Positions 6,434 through 7,647 of a stretch of 7,647 bases of DNA are shown here, one piece after another; the stretch's first letter is position 1, and each line of letters starts with the position of its first letter. Below the pieces are notes generated by a model. It was not told the origin of the DNA. It searched no databases and worked only from the letters and a program-made list of their open reading frames with translations. Origin of the DNA: Candidatus Methanophagales archaeon (GTDB lineage: Archaea; Halobacteriota; Syntropharchaeia; Alkanophagales; Methanospirareceae); assembly GCA_014061035.1 (NCBI GenBank), contig JACGMN010000038.1:1-7647 (forward strand), in the 5' to 3' direction. The translations under genes and the position numbers were made by a program.

Positions 6434-6437
6434 GTAG

Positions 6438-6450
6438 ATGATATTATCAT
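6438..6450. promoter_or_regulatory. 13-bp palindrome, possible operator
   Basis: ATGATA-T-TATCAT is a perfect inverted repeat around one central base. Its position downstream of the TATA-like box and upstream of the predicted transcription start suits a repressor site, but AT-rich palindromes of this size also arise by chance and no second copy is seen in the window. Confidence 0.3.
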
Positions 6451-6492
6451 TGATTGCTTTTTGAAGTCGAGAAGCAGTAGGCAAGGTAAAAA

Positions 6493-6906
6493 ATGAAAGA
6501 AGGAATAGTAATAAATGAAGATTCAACTGCGGAAGAACTCGCGCCGATCGCAAAAGCAGTGAACGATCTGCTTGTAATCCCGGTAACGATGCGAAGCAAG
6601 AATAAGCGAGGCATTCGAGTGGAAAAAGGTGTGGTGATAGATTTTGAATACTCTGGTCCCGTATTAGAACGAGTGCTTGAAGAGAATCGCGTGATACGGA
6701 CAACGCCACTCACAGGGCGGTATGCGCGTATACCGGTTGTTGTTGTTCCGATCCGAGACGGTAAAGGAGAAGCTGTAGCGGCTTTAGGCATTGTGGATAT
6801 AGTAGGAACCGTAGACTTAGGAGCGGTATTTGCAGACTTCCCACGTGTTCTCGAACAGATCAAGTCCCATCCGAGGTATCCGGTTCCAGTAGAAGATTTA
6901 GATTAG
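6493..6906 (+). CDS. DUF2111 family protein, methanogen-associated, function unknown
   Basis: The 137-residue product fits the DUF2111 family, small proteins found mainly in methanogenic archaea whose biochemical role is not established. The recognisable core is TAEELAPIAKAVNDLL (12-27), PVTMRSKNKRGIRVEKG (30-46), VIDFEYSGPVLERVLEEN (48-65) and, after a Val-rich strand PVVVVP (81-86), ALGIVDIVGTVDLGAVFADF (97-116). It is soluble, with no cysteines and no membrane segment. The alternating hydrophobic pattern suggests a compact alpha/beta fold, perhaps ligand-binding. The ATG has a good AAGGT site 5 nt upstream. The gene stands alone between the two heptamer-repeat elements, with its own likely promoter. 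Its stop is followed two bases later by the GTAACTAT left end of copy 2. Coding status is secure; the family assignment is from recognition of the pattern. Confidence 0.88.
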   Translation: MKEGIVINEDSTAEELAPIAKAVNDLLVIPVTMRSKNKRGIRVEKGVVIDFEYSGPVLERVLEENRVIRTTPLTGRYARIPVVVVPIRDGKGEAVAALGIVDIVGTVDLGAVFADFPRVLEQIKSHPRYPVPVEDLD

Positions 6907-6908
6907 CG

Positions 6909-7121
6909 GTAACTATCCAGGTTCGGGGTTCACGGTTCACGGTTCACGGTTCACGGTTCACGGTTCAGGATTCATAGATCCAGTATAAGGTTTGATATCG
7001 GGATTTTGGATTTTGAAATTGGTTAGTGTTTAGAAATTAGGGTTTAGGATTTTTATATGTCTAACCGTGAACCGTGAACCGTGAACCCTGAACCGTGAAC
7101 CCCTGACCCCTTAACCCCCTG
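6909..7121. repeat. Heptamer-repeat element, copy 2 (inverted arms, short interior)
   Basis: After GTAACTATCC the left arm holds GGGTTCA, five CGGTTCA units and GGATTCA (6926-6974). The right arm holds CGTGAAC three times, CCTGAAC, CGTGAAC and degenerate C-rich units (7066-7117). Left and right are inverse-complementary over roughly 40 bp, enclosing about 90 bp. The interior has ATTTTGG/ATTTTGA and four TAG-initial heptads (7024-7051). It fills the gap between the convergent DUF2111 and gatB stops, ending one base before the gatB stop, so it could act as a two-way terminator. It is in the same orientation as copy 1 and shares 49 identical bases with it (7046-7094 and 6351-6399). Confidence 0.85.
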
Positions 7122-7122
7122 A

Positions 7123-7647
7123 TCACCGGTTTAACTTCGCCTCAAGCATACTACGAACTTCTTTTGGTTCTGCTCTTCCTCTAGTCTGCTTCATCGCCTG
7201 TCCGACGAGGAAATTCAGTGCTTCCTTCTTTCCCGCACGGTAATCCTTAACTGCGCTTTCATTCATATTTATAACAGTATCTATTGCCGTATCCATCGCG
7301 TCTGACCCGATACTTGCCAGCCCTTTTCGCGTTAATATCTCCTCAGGCGTACCGGCATCGCTATCATCGAGCATCTCACGTAATATCTCTGTCACCCCTC
7401 GTTCTGTAATCACGCCCTCTATCAAATGTCTCAAAATAGTGTCGAACTCATCTGGTGAGATTCTTCCTGACGCTTCTTGCATCGAGATAGAGCGATAGTT
7501 CAACTCGCCTTTCAAGACGCCCGCAATCCAGACAGCACTCAACCTCGGTTCGATCCTTGACGCCACCGCTTCAAAAAAATCTGCTGTATCGATATCGGAA
7601 GTGAGCGAATTCGCATGCTCTTTTGTTATCGAATACTGCTTGATGAA
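7123..7647 (-). CDS. gatB: Asp/Glu-tRNA(Asn/Gln) amidotransferase subunit B, C-terminal part (partial)
   Basis: GatB is the tRNA-binding kinase subunit of the GatCAB complex, which amidates Asp-tRNA(Asn) or Glu-tRNA(Gln). Archaea usually use GatDE for Gln, so the Asn role is the likelier one here. The frame is open at the right edge and gives 174 residues, about the last third of a usual 470-490 residue protein. It begins FIKQYSITKEHANSL at the edge. The C-terminal GatB/YqeY tail domain is clear: SRIEPRLSAVWIAGVLKGEL, the helical bundle around SPDEFDTILRHLIEGVITE, and the signature MNESAVKDYRAGKKEALNFL followed by VGQAMKQTRGRAEPKEVRSM, ending LEAKLNR. The catalytic kinase cradle is outside the window. 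The GTG at 7564-7566 is internal, not a start. The gene converges on DUF2111, and its stop nearly touches repeat copy 2. Confidence 0.95.
   Translation of the reverse strand, partial: FIKQYSITKEHANSLTSDIDTADFFEAVASRIEPRLSAVWIAGVLKGELNYRSISMQEASGRISPDEFDTILRHLIEGVITERGVTEILREMLDDSDAGTPEEILTRKGLASIGSDAMDTAIDTVINMNESAVKDYRAGKKEALNFLVGQAMKQTRGRAEPKEVRSMLEAKLNR

Noticed and set aside
6455..6476. TGCTT/AAGCA hairpin in the DUF2111 leader
   Set aside because: A 5-bp stem with a 12-nt loop is too weak to call a regulatory structure.
6139..6709. Minus-strand open frames across repeat copy 1 and the 5' part of DUF2111
   Set aside because: Their translations are low-complexity products of the repeats or antisense to a well-supported gene, with no recognisable domain.
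6926..6967. tRNA T-arm resemblance of GGTTC words
   Set aside because: GGTTC recurs only as part of the heptamer; no acceptor stem, anticodon arm or CCA-compatible end surrounds it.
7024..7051. Telomere-like TTTAGGG heptamers
   Set aside because: Only four degenerate units (TAGTGTT, TAGAAAT, TAGGGTT, TAGGATT) occur, inside a gene-dense region; they are one block of the heptad mosaic.
6926..7117. CRISPR array
   Set aside because: The repeats are 7 bp in contiguous tandem with no spacers of regular length, and no cas genes are nearby.
6090..7121. Insertion sequence or composite transposon flanked by elements
   Set aside because: No transposase, no target-site duplication that I can define, and the arms are tandem 7-mers rather than unique terminal inverted repeats. 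A non-autonomous element remains possible.

Overview
The window looks like a piece of a methanogen-type euryarchaeal chromosome (Methanomicrobia in the broad sense, including ANME-type methane oxidisers). The strongest evidence is cfbD, a subunit of the complex that makes coenzyme F430, the cofactor of methyl-coenzyme M reductase. A DUF2111 protein typical of methanogens, an archaeal-type tyrosyl-tRNA synthetase, a PurP-family purine enzyme and archaeal TATA-like boxes agree with this. I cannot name a species. An ANME-1 or Methanosarcinales relative is a guess.

Layout. (1) 2-208 (+) is the 3' end of an unrecognised gene. (2) 217-2516 (-) is a two-gene unit, proB (glutamate 5-kinase with a PUA domain) followed 14 bp later by a purP-like gene; it converges on gene 1 with 8 bp between stops. 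(3) 2517-2580 is a 64-bp divergent promoter region with AT-rich boxes for both directions; a short tandem duplication covers the start codon on each side. (4) 2581-6087 (+) is an apparent operon: a cytosolic coiled-coil protein of unknown function, cfbD, and tyrS, with gaps of 33 and 6 bp. (5) 6088-7122 holds a DUF2111 gene (6493-6906, +) between two copies of a repeat element made of 7-bp units. (6) 7123-7647 (-) is the C-terminal third of gatB.

How the genes relate. proB and purP are amino-acid and purine synthesis genes. The plus-strand operon joins F430 assembly to translation (tyrS) and an uncharacterised coiled-coil protein. The other F430 genes (cfbA, B, C, E) are not in this window. 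gatB and tyrS both serve aminoacyl-tRNA supply.

The least ordinary part is the repeat element pair. Each copy starts with the same GTAACTAT word three bases after a stop codon. Each then has tandem GGTTCAC-type heptamers, an AT-rich interior that itself divides largely into heptads, and the inverse-complement heptamers (GTGAACC). The two copies share a 49-bp exact direct repeat and bracket the DUF2111 gene. Several coding regions also carry short in-frame tandem expansions, and both divergent start sites are duplicated, suggesting a genome where short tandem duplication is frequent. I see no transposase, CRISPR array, tRNA or rRNA.
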